NCBI GenBank assembly: GCA_023091735.1 | Contig: JALKBU010001363.1 | Location: 1 to 12,096, forward strand | Reading direction: 5' to 3' | Length of the DNA: 12,096 nucleotides | Origin: Trichomonas tenax | Taxonomy: Eukaryota > Parabasalia > Trichomonadida > Trichomonadidae | Shown: positions 1 through 6,657 of the stretch, piece by piece | Layout of the letters: each line of letters starts with the position of its first letter | Numbering within the stretch: position 1 is the first letter of the stretch | The notes under the pieces: generated by a model | Database searches by the model: none | Told to the model about the DNA's origin: nothing | The model's input: only the letters and a program-made list of their open reading frames with translations | Program-made: the position numbers and the translations under genes

Positions 1-11
1 ATATGATTACA

Positions 12-49
12 AACAGAAACCCATTACAAATCATTAATGGGCTTCTGTT
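12..49. repeat. Imperfect inverted repeat / hairpin
   Basis: Positions 12-18 pair with 43-49 (7 bp) and 20-26 pair with 35-41 (7 bp). One mismatch (19/42) separates the two blocks and the loop is 8 nt (27-34). Fourteen pairs in a 38-nt element is more than AT-richness alone readily gives. It could be the stem of a small structured RNA, or one end of a repeat cut off by the window edge. No gene is attached to it that I can see. Confidence 0.6.
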
Positions 50-1410
50 ATGAATCTCTTTGATGATTATAACAAATACATCTCACTATTATAGCGTTCG
101 CTCGCTTATTTTTGCTAGAGTTCCCCTGGAAAAATCAAAAAATAGAAAAGAAAAAATACCCTACGCGCGCGAGTCAAACGGCATTCCTTTGCCCATACAT
201 CGAGCATACTTAAAGTTATGCTACCTCAAGTTCACACAGAATGTGCTCATTGGTAACATTACATATCAAATTTTCGACTTTACATGACAAATAACAGATA
301 ATAAGTGTCGAAAATAGTGACCTTCGATATTTTACATGTCAAAATTCGCTGAAATCTCATTGAGGCATGGAAATCCTCAAGTTAAATAGACAAGCAAATG
401 CTATAAACATACTCAGAACCCCTGAAAAGCACCAATTTCTTATTAAAATAAATGGAAATACTAAGTAAGTTAAATTATTGCTTTTTTTAAAAAAATACAA
501 AAACAGAGTCTCATATTCTTAAAATAATAATCTATAGCATTATGTTATAGTAAGTTGTAATGCGTAATATGCATATTTGCATAATCAGTGACAAATTTAA
601 TATCAAATTTCACCTATCGTATAAAAATACAGAATAACCATCATACTATTTATCTAAAAGTAACACATATATGTGTAGATACCATAAAAGTCTTCGCAGA
701 TAACATTTTGAAATAGTTTCTTTCATTGTGTCATATTGTCATCGGTCAACAATAAGCGATACTAGCTCAGACTATGCATAGCTCTATTGACTAACTATTG
801 AATGGAATGATAAATTATATGCATGTGAATATATTATACCCTATGTCTATCCAATAAATACAAATATATTGTGGTGAAACACCCTCGTTAATGAGCGCAT
901 CGTTTGTCACTTTTAAGTAGAAAACATTCCGATTTTCTGTTCACAACATAAATACAATAAAGAAATATTAATAATTGAAGTATTTTCCAAAAACAACAAA
1001 GGTTTTTGTTACTTTTAGGATTTTACAAAAACCCAAAAATAGATATTGCAATAGAAATTTAATTTAGATTATGATTTTGGTAGTCAAAATTTCAAGAGGG
1101 GATGACACTATTGAAAATTTTATAAAAAAGAGACAAAGCAATGCCATAAAAAAGAGATTGAAAATGAACCAATATTATTTTAGGCATCTTTTGACAATTT
1201 TTCTGTTATAAACCGCTGATAACTTTGAGAACATGAATTTAAAATTCATTAAAAAGCCGCATTTAATACATAAAGATTTACAAAGAAGCCAAATAACAAA
1301 TAAAAAAGGTAACATGAAAAGAGTAACGAAAAGCAGTCAAAAAAGTGGAGTCTGAGTAATGCATGGATTGAATGGAGTCTGTAGTTGAAAAATTGAATAG
1401 TTTTTTGCTG
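50..1410. other. Long gene-poor stretch, no gene recognised
   Basis: About 1.36 kb of AT-rich DNA. An open frame from ATG 63 to 287 (+) encodes 74 aa without any recognisable domain, and I do not support it as a gene. Between about 95 and 205 CG dinucleotides are unusually dense, including an alternating CG run at 162-169. A 14-nt perfect palindrome lies at 663-676, and a 9-bp inverted repeat (1001-1009 with 1025-1033) has a 15-nt loop. A minus-strand read near 1100-1260 gave only short, interrupted peptides, and I saw no BspA-like or ankyrin remnant there. Confidence 0.5.
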
Positions 1411-1435
1411 ATTTCCATTAAAATATAATGGAAAT
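1411..1435. repeat. Perfect 10-bp hairpin with 5-nt loop
   Basis: Positions 1411-1420 are the exact reverse complement of 1426-1435, with the loop AAATA between. It lies about 145 bp beyond the 3' end of the minus-strand gene at 1580-1939, so it could fold in that gene's read-through RNA. Trichomonad mRNA 3' ends are not known to need hairpins, so a role is speculative. Confidence 0.6.
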
Positions 1436-1579
1436 GTTTTGGATAAAATGTAAATAAATTAAAGAGTCGATAGTGATGTACATAGAAAGTATTACTCTCA
1501 ATAAATAGAGCGAAAACGAAAACTTATAAGTGAAAATATCGTTAATTATAAAAATGTGTTTTGTTTCGATTGCTATAAG

Positions 1580-1939
1580 TTATTCTTTTGTCTCTGGTTC
1601 GTTATTTTGTGTCGTCATGTTTTCTGGAATGACTGGCATCATAGAATTTTTATCGCCATCTGCAACGCAGTAAATGACATAAGCCTCAGCTAAGTGTTTT
1701 GAGGCAAGGTCCCAGTTCTCACAGAACCAACAAATCATCGATTGCCTTAATCTTTTGGCCTGTCGATCAACTTTTATGCCTCCAATCTTGGCGATGTAGT
1801 TGGCCATTTGGACAACCCTCTTCTGTGTGACCCCCTTTAACTGCGTGAATAATAATTTGTCAATGTTATCATATAAATCTTTGTTATTTCTTCTTCTTTC
1901 TTCGCATTCGTTTCTATATTCAGTGTAGTTGGAACTCAT
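1580..1939 (-). CDS. Small hypothetical protein, 119 aa
   Basis: I do not recognise this protein. The frame is open further upstream to 2026, but the first codon there is TTG. The ATG at 1939-1937 is the first real start, and a TCATTA Initiator-like motif lies 27 nt upstream of it, so I chose this start. The 119-aa product looks mostly alpha-helical and very polar. An Arg/Glu/Asn-rich stretch (residues 9-20) is followed by a basic helical middle (about 25-70) with several Lys/Arg residues, then a Cys/Trp-containing segment around WFCENW (71-76), and an acidic Asn/Glu/Thr-rich tail. There is no signal peptide or membrane segment. The gene is clearly richer in GC than its surroundings, which supports real coding. 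The basic helical core would suit nucleic-acid or protein binding, but that is only inference. It stands alone, with pseudogenes on its upstream side. Confidence 0.6.
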   Translation of the reverse strand: MSSNYTEYRNECEERRRNNKDLYDNIDKLLFTQLKGVTQKRVVQMANYIAKIGGIKVDRQAKRLRQSMICWFCENWDLASKHLAEAYVIYCVADGDKNSMMPVIPENMTTQNNEPETKE

Positions 1940-1962
1940 TCCACGCCTCGGTGGGTCTCTCG

Positions 1963-1968
1963 TAATGA
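1963..1968 (-). promoter_or_regulatory. Initiator-like motif (TCATTA)
   Basis: On the minus strand 1968-1963 reads TCATTA, which fits the trichomonad Initiator TCA(+1)Y(T/A). The predicted +1 A is at 1966, 27 nt upstream of the ATG at 1939. Trichomonad 5' UTRs are usually very short, so the spacing is acceptable though slightly long. The motif is short and common in AT-rich DNA. Confidence 0.35.
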
Positions 1969-2039
1969 CGTAGACACACGGCGGGCGTGGAAGCGCTTGT
2001 TGAGGATGAGTCTCTGATTGGTTCAATTTATTAAAGTGG

Positions 2040-2480
2040 CACTTTTATATTAAAAAAGTTTATCGCGAAAAATTTCCATCTATTTTATTATTCGTTCTCT
2101 TTTACACCACCAAAGTGCAAATTTTTTATCATAACTAAATAAATGTGTCACAAACTCCAGTTACAATTTTTTTTTTAGCATCAATATTTATCATTATGAA
2201 CAAGAACTATTCAGTTAATTTCATAACAGATGCATGAATTCTGTAGAGTTAGTCGCACCTAAACTAATTGCATTAAGAAAAGTAATGACTGGAAGTATTT
2301 GGCTCGCTTAACATTTGATCGATTAAACTTTTTAAAAAATTGATTTCATTATCAAATTTCAAGAATTCATACAGAATATATTAGTTTTCTAGAGAACTAT
2401 CTGTGGTTGTGCTGATTCTGTGCAACTACAGAATTTTAAAATTTAGTTCAATTGAGTTTTTGTTGATGAATTTTTATACT
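2040..2480. other. AT-rich spacer, nothing recognised
   Basis: About 440 bp separate the upstream end of the 119-aa gene from the 3' end of the minus-strand BspA-like pseudogene. I tried to extend the pseudogene's LRR-like reading into this stretch in the frames beyond 2481 and found no convincing continuation. No RNA gene is visible. Confidence 0.4.
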
Positions 2481-3119
2481 TTAATTATCATCGATTATTA
2501 TAATTAATGAATAAGGCAATTTGATGTACTTTACAAGGCTTGTTGAAAAAGCAGTCATTTGAATATAATTAGTTTTAGGATGAAATTTAATATCTGTAAC
2601 ATCGGAAGAAACAGCAAGAATCTTCACAAAAACATTATCATAGACACATCCTTTTTACAATTTAAATACAAGATGAGTTGGATCTACATCGTAATACATA
2701 ATGTTCCCTCCAAATGCTGTAAAAAGAAGATATGTAAGTTTTGTGGAAATATATAATGAATAATTAAATGTATTGAATGCAAACGAATTTCCTGAAATGC
2801 TTGTTACTGAGGATGGCAATTTTAATGTTTGAATATTACAGTTTATAAAGCTTTATATTTTAATTTTGGTTAATTTTGAACAAATAATTAAATCAACAGC
2901 TGTCAGTTTAGTGCAAAAGTAAAAAGCATAAGCTCCGATTGTAGTTAGTTATTTAGAAAATGTAATGCTCGTAAGTGTTGTTCTGGATCGAAAAAATGCA
3001 TAATTTGTTTAGGTTCCGGATTTAATCGTCAAACATGTGTCTTCGATCTTATAATTATCTGCATTCTCAACATTGATTAATAGCGTATGTCCAGTGTCTT
3101 CCCAAACAGTGTTGACATT
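2481..3119 (-). pseudogene. BspA-like LRR protein pseudogene (minus copy)
   Basis: Reading 3119 to 2481 on the minus strand gives one uninterrupted phase of 213 codons. It resembles a trichomonad BspA-like (TpLRR) protein: an N-terminal W-x-D-x-x-H-T-x-L segment, then IEDTC, then LRR units such as IGAYAFYFCTKLTAVDL and NCNIQTLKLPSSVTSI. The phase holds four internal TAA codons (3011-3009, 2951-2949, 2855-2853, 2657-2655) and a last TAA at 2483-2481, after which the similarity is lost. Upstream the frame meets ATG directly followed by TAA (3131-3126), so no usable start remains. No indel is seen. It aligns along its whole length with the plus-strand pseudogene at 3291-4316, where the stops fall opposite Lys, Lys, Gln and Tyr codons. 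Live BspA-like proteins are often surface proteins made of these repeats. Confidence in the family is high; whether transcripts exist is unknown. Confidence 0.8.
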
Positions 3120-3290
3120 CAATTCTTACATAAATAAAATTATCACTTTTATGTTGTACTGATTAACCTTATTAAAAGTTATTTATGTACAATTATTGAA
3201 AATTCTACATTATAATTATTTTAGTATTGTTTAAATTAGAGTAATCGCCTGTAAGATGAAATAAGATTAAAATAAAAGTGTCATTCATAA
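3120..3290. other. Spacer between divergent BspA-like pseudogenes
   Basis: About 170 bp of very AT-rich DNA lie between the 5' ends of two head-to-head BspA-like pseudogenes. If the pair was ever active, this held both promoters. A TCATT motif at 3281-3285 (+), just upstream of the plus copy, fits an Initiator. No other element is clear. Confidence 0.4.
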
Positions 3291-4316
3291 AAGGATATCT
3301 CCGAACCAGTTGTATATTGGTTTGATTCGAGTCATACAGTTTTAGAAAGAGTTGATAAAGCAGTCAATTTTGAGATCGAAGACACATGTCAAGTAATCAA
3401 AGAAGGTACAAAAAATCAAAATTATTTCCGTTATTCACATTCTACTCTCTTAAGTGTTAAATTTCCCAAAAAAAACTGACATCTTTTGGAGCGTATGCAT
3501 TTTCATATTGTTACAAATTAACAGCTCTTGATTTAAGCATTTGTAGTAAGTTATATAATATAGGATTCCAAGCATTTGTAAATTGCAATATTAAATCTCT
3601 TAAATTGCCATCATCTAAAATAAAATTTGGAGGAAATGCAATTGCCTTTAACGACTTCAATATATCGTTTTATATCCCTAAATCCTATTTTTTGATTTTA
3701 CTGCGTTTAGCGCCAGTATTGTATATTATGATCTTGATCCCGATCATTCATATTATAGGATGTATCGCGGATGCCTCTATAGTAATACTTATGATCTTCT
3801 ATATACGGTTTCAGCTGATGTTTCAGAAATAATTTTCATCCAAATTTAACTATGGTAAACATAGGAGCGTTTGCAACATGTTTAGTTAATACCATAAAAC
3901 TTTCAGATAGTGTTACCAATATTTCACAGTTTGGAATTTATTTTGCAAAGAATCTTGAAATATTAACTCATTCTCCGAACATTATAGCATACAATGAATA
4001 TGTTGCATATAGCTTATACAAATTAAAGCAACTAGTCATTCCTGAAGGTATTAAAACAATTTCTTCATCATCTTTTCTTCATTTGTCAAATCTTTTACAA
4101 ATTATTCTTCCTTCTACAGCAAAAGAAGAACCTAATGGATTTATAAATGTCAAAGTTAAGAAAGCATTTGTTATCGATAAGGATAAGATCCCAGAATATA
4201 TTGCAGGCTGAATTCCTGCATCTGCTTTTCAGTCTAATCCAACATGCGCCAATGCAATATACTTTTTGCCTCATGCTGCTAAGTTATTTGATTTATTTAT
4301 TAGCTTTATTTATTGA
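3291..4316 (+). pseudogene. BspA-like LRR protein pseudogene (plus copy)
   Basis: This decayed trichomonad BspA-like LRR gene is spread over several frames. Phase 1 runs from about 3291 to the A8 run at 3468-3475. Phase 2 carries FGAYAFSYCYKLTALDL-type LRR units and ends at the T6 run 3688-3693. Phase 3 (with YYDLDPDHS) ends at the T4 run 3833-3836. Phase 4 runs 3837-4316. Each change looks like the loss of one base in a homopolymer, so the final phase equals the first. Phase 4 also has an in-frame TGA at 4209-4211, after which LRR-like sequence (IPASAFQSN) continues to a TGA at 4314-4316. The start codon is not visible. The open pieces 3605-3832 and 3852-4211 are fragments of this one gene, not separate genes. 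It is the inverted paralog of 2481-3119 but extends further at the C-terminal end. Confidence 0.8.
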
Positions 4317-4342
4317 ATAATTTGCTTGGAATATACTTGTGA

Positions 4343-4510
4343 TTAAGCTAACTTTCTAAACATATCACTGTTGCATTTTAAATGTTCATAATTTTGGATA
4401 CACATATATTTGTCATAGTTTGGACTTAAATTAATTTGAGAAGAACTTAAGCTTGTGGATGTGCTTCGACTGCTACTAATTGTTGCTACTGATGTCAGTT
4501 TGAAAGATTT
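4343..4510 (-). pseudogene. Ser/Thr-rich C-terminal coding remnant
   Basis: The minus strand is open for 55 codons from 4510 to a TAA at 4345-4343, with no ATG near its beginning; the first Met codon is well inside. It encodes a Ser/Thr-rich stretch (ATISSSRSTSTSLSSSQ) followed by a polar tail rich in Asn, Tyr and Lys. Base composition is locally less AT-rich than the flanks. Upstream a TAA closes the frame, and a T8 run (on the minus strand) nearby could mark a lost-base shift. It looks like the tail of a larger protein; Ser-rich tails are common in trichomonad kinases. No domain is left to prove a family, and chance is a real alternative. Confidence 0.27.
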
Positions 4511-4793
4511 TTATGACTTGGGAAGAAAAAAAAGACAAAGAATAACCATTGCTTGGAAGATGAATTTTTAAGCTTTTTCATTTTTTAAAGGTTCTACAAA
4601 AATGATATCCTTATTGTTGCTTTTAAATAATCAATAAATTGATATTACAAAATGATATTCAATCCAATTTGTGGAAAATTTGCATATTTATTCGAAAATT
4701 ATTACTTTCTAATAATACAATTGGTGTACTATATGTTGGAATGAACAGCAACTAATTCCAAAGAATTTTTGTCAAAATTTTCAAAAAAAGCAG

Positions 4794-4798
4794 AAAAA
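4794..4798 (-). terminator. RNA polymerase III T-run after tRNA-Ala
   Basis: On the minus strand five T residues follow directly after the discriminator base at 4799, and a second run of seven T residues lies at 4789-4783. Runs of four or more T are the usual polymerase III stop signal. Confidence 0.75.
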
Positions 4799-4870
4799 TG
4801 GATGCAGGGGAGATCGAATCCTCGGCCTCAACAATGCAAATGTTGCGCTCTACCACTGAGCTATGCACCC
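4799..4870 (-). tRNA. tRNA-Ala (anticodon UGC)
   Basis: The 72-nt cloverleaf folds by eye. The acceptor GGGTGCA pairs with TGCATCC, including the G3-U70 pair that is the classic alanine identity element, with discriminator A. The D arm is GCTC-AGTGGTA-GAGC. The anticodon stem CAACA/TGTTG encloses the loop TTTGCAT, giving anticodon TGC. The variable loop is 5 nt, and the T arm GAGGA-TTCGATC-TCCCC has one A/C mismatch. An A-box (TAGCTCAGTGGTA) and a B-box-like GATTCGATC are present, and a T5 terminator follows at once. There is no intron, and CCA is not encoded, as expected for a eukaryotic nuclear tRNA. It points away from the Rab gene, with 86 bp between the two 5' ends. Confidence 0.93.
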
Positions 4871-4912
4871 CTTTCAAAATTTTAACAAAATGTAATATCT
4901 TTAATAATATTA

Positions 4913-4918
4913 TCATTA
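4913..4918 (+). promoter_or_regulatory. Initiator-like motif (TCATTA) before Rab gene
   Basis: TCATTA fits the trichomonad Initiator TCA(+1)Y(T/A), with +1 at 4915, 42 nt before the Rab ATG. That 5' UTR would be long for a trichomonad. A weaker CCATA match with its A at 4946, 11 nt before the ATG, is the alternative start site. The whole promoter must fit in the 86 bp shared with the divergent tRNA gene. Confidence 0.3.
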
Positions 4919-4956
4919 TATCTGGTAATAATTTCTGACAAATCCATAAAAAAAGA

Positions 4957-5544
4957 ATGGCAAGCCAGACACAGATTAAGATTGTTCTTCTCGGCGATCA
5001 GGCTGTCGGAAAGACATCTCTCTTACAGAAGTGGGTCATTGGAAATTACGATGTGAATCTTCCGCCAACTGTTGGAGGAGCAACACAAATCAGACAAGAT
5101 ATCGTTGACGGCATAAAATACAGCTTTCAAATTTGGGATACCGCTGGTGCTGAGCGTTATAGAGCTCTTACACCACTTTATACCCGTGATGCTGCAGCCG
5201 CAATGATTGTTTTCGATATGACTTCTCAAACTTCCGTAGATAACGTTAAATCTTGGGTAGAATTTGTTCATCAGCACGGTTCTATGCCATTTATTATCGT
5301 TGGAAACAAAGAAGATCTTCGAGAAGTTCATATTATTACCTTAGAAGAAGCGTTAGAGCTCGCATTTTCAGTGCAGAGCCAGTTCTTCGCCACAAGTGCA
5401 AAAACAGGCAACAACGTTGATTTAGCTTTCCGTCAATTAGAAGTTATTGCTGTTGAATATTATACAAAGAGCGGCACTGGTGGCACAGACACAGTTGTAA
5501 TCGATCCAGATGTAGAACAGCCACGTGGTGGTTGCAGCTGTTAA
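4957..5544 (+). CDS. Rab-family small GTPase lacking catalytic Gln
   Basis: This intact 195-aa protein has the normal Rab length and fold and would direct vesicle traffic by cycling between GDP and GTP on a membrane. The P-loop is GDQAVGKT (residues 13-20), and switch I carries the Mg-binding Thr38 in PPTVGG. G3 is WDTAGAERY (60-68), G4 is NKED (117-120) and G5 is TSAK (146-149). The C-terminus GGCSC gives a Cys-x-Cys geranylgeranylation signal (193-195). At residue 65, where nearly all Rabs have Gln for GTP hydrolysis, the codon is GCT (Ala), so intrinsic hydrolysis should be slow. I cannot assign a Rab subfamily by eye. Codon use is richer in C-ending codons than in the pseudogenes around it, as expected for an expressed gene. 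An ATG start directly before the beta-1 strand, an Initiator-like motif upstream and an AATAAA downstream support the model. Confidence 0.96.
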   Translation: MASQTQIKIVLLGDQAVGKTSLLQKWVIGNYDVNLPPTVGGATQIRQDIVDGIKYSFQIWDTAGAERYRALTPLYTRDAAAAMIVFDMTSQTSVDNVKSWVEFVHQHGSMPFIIVGNKEDLREVHIITLEEALELAFSVQSQFFATSAKTGNNVDLAFRQLEVIAVEYYTKSGTGGTDTVVIDPDVEQPRGGCSC

Positions 5545-5560
5545 GTTTTACTTTCCTTTC

Positions 5561-5566
5561 AATAAA
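5561..5566 (+). terminator. Poly(A) signal AATAAA after Rab gene
   Basis: AATAAA starts 17 nt after the Rab TAA stop and contains the TAAA core reported as the trichomonad polyadenylation signal. Trichomonad 3' UTRs are short, so the position fits. Confidence 0.5.
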
Positions 5567-5951
5567 ATTTCTCTTTATTATAGATTTTACGCAGATTAAT
5601 TCATATTACAGTAATCGGCTACCGATGCAAGTCTGAAATATCTCTGAAATCACTTTAGAATTCGATTATTGTTTTTGTTTTACATCTTCATTGATCAAAT
5701 ATTAACAATTTCAATGAATATTCATCAGCATATAGCAAAATATGATTAACCCCCAACTCTTAACGGGAAATAAAAGATATAAAAAATTGGTATTTTTTTA
5801 TTTGATAATGAGTACATTTGAACTGTAATGCTATAAAGCAGAGCAAAAGATTTAATGATATTACAAGGCTTTATATGTTTTAACCAAAAATATATTTTGA
5901 TTAAACTAGGTAAATCGATATTTATATGAGCTGTATATATAAATTTATAAT
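5567..5951. other. AT-rich spacer, nothing recognised
   Basis: About 385 bp lie between the Rab poly(A) signal and the coding remnant on the other strand. I saw no coding likeness in the parts I read, no RNA fold and no notable repeat. Confidence 0.4.
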
Positions 5952-6288
5952 TTATGAACAGGAATCTTTTGCTTGAGTAACACGAATACGAGATAAATAT
6001 GTGAGCTTATAGAGAACATTCGATGCTTCAGCTGGATTGACAAGTTTTTCGTTCTTTATCTCCAAGTTTAGAGATAGTGTTGCCGTTAAATCTTTCATCA
6101 TTTTTATTACCTCTCTGAAGAAGTTTGATAAGTTCTTCGACTTCTTGTGTGTTATCCATCTCCTCGTGGAGTTCGAGTACTTCCATGAGGAAAGTCTGTG
6201 CATACTTTTTCACCGAACAAATGAAGCATTTTTGATCACAGGCTATCTTAATATAGTGAGAAAAATCAAAAGGAGGGAAACTCGACAG
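5952..6288 (-). pseudogene. Frameshifted coding remnant, family unknown
   Basis: Two overlapping minus-strand frames each look like half of one protein. The first is open from 6288 with no Met near its start. It carries a Cys pair in CDQKCFICS and then a strongly helical acidic run, roughly FLMEVLELHEEMDNTQEVEE, up to about 6110. The second is coding-like from about 6115 to a stop at 5954-5952, with MMKDLTATLSLNLEIKN and NPAEASNVLYKLTY. Each frame turns less protein-like past the crossover, which suggests a single indel near 6105-6120. The region is also less AT-rich than its flanks. I do not recognise the family. The alternatives are a sequencing error in a live gene of about 110 codons, or chance. 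Confidence 0.42.
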
Positions 6289-6647
6289 TTAGAAAAAATT
6301 TCATAATTGCTATCTATATGGAAAAAACATTGTCGCACTTGTTTCTGAGAGTCTATACATTTGTGTTGAATTTGTAACACATATATACATACATATCACA
6401 GCAATGGGTATACATGTTATAATATTATAATATATATACAAAGGTTCAGTGTTGTGTTATCATAATTGTAATTTTTTTTTATCTTTTTCTTGAAAAATAT
6501 ACTTTCGGAGTAATTAATGCTAAAACAAATATGTGGATTTGGAGTAATGTCTAATAACACATATATACATATATACTTTACTATATATACTACATATCCA
6601 TACTGGTTTAATTATTCTCTACTGCTTCTGAGTAGAGATATAGTGCC
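6289..6647. other. AT-rich spacer with AT/CA-type simple repeats
   Basis: No gene is supported. A 16-nt word (TAACACATATATACAT) occurs at 6375-6390 and again at 6555-6570, exactly 180 nt apart. Around and between the copies are TA/CA-rich simple sequences, for example 6420-6441. The plus-strand open frame at 6517-6741 has no recognisable features and runs antisense into the ankyrin gene. Confidence 0.45.
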
Positions 6648-6651
6648 TTTA
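6648..6651 (-). terminator. Poly(A) signal TAAA after ankyrin gene
   Basis: On the minus strand TAAA lies at 6651-6648, 6 nt after the stop codon TGA at 6660-6658. The stop is directly followed by AA, so TGATAA is formed. TAAA close to the stop is the known trichomonad poly(A) signal. Confidence 0.45.
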
Positions 6652-6657
6652 AGGTTA

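Noticed and set aside
60..287. 74-75-aa open frame at the left edge
   Set aside because: No domain, no clear Initiator close to its start, and peptide composition without protein character. It may be open only because of the local CpG-rich patch.
663..676. 14-nt perfect palindrome as a protein-binding site
   Set aside because: It is made of simple CA/TA sequence that recurs by chance in this AT-rich DNA, and no gene start is near it.
2559..2756. 65-aa plus-strand open frame
   Set aside because: It starts at TTG, has no recognisable domain, and lies antisense to the minus-strand BspA-like pseudogene, which explains the open frame.
2481..3119. TAA read as a sense codon, as in some diplomonads and oxymonads, because one phase with only TAA stops stays protein-like for 213 codons
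   Set aside because: The Rab gene ends with TAA directly after its CxC prenylation motif, and the Sec7 gene ends with TAA inside a poly(A) signal. The four internal TAA codons also lie opposite different residues in the paralog (Lys, Lys, Gln, Tyr), so no single reassignment fits. TAA is also the easiest stop to gain in AT-rich DNA.
5023..5331. 102-aa minus-strand open frame
   Set aside because: It is the antisense shadow of the Rab gene.
6028..6288. IP3/ryanodine-receptor-type C-terminal Cys motif in CDQKCFICS
   Set aside because: Only the short CFIC-like run is similar. The His residues and flanking sequence of that domain are absent, so I did not name a family.
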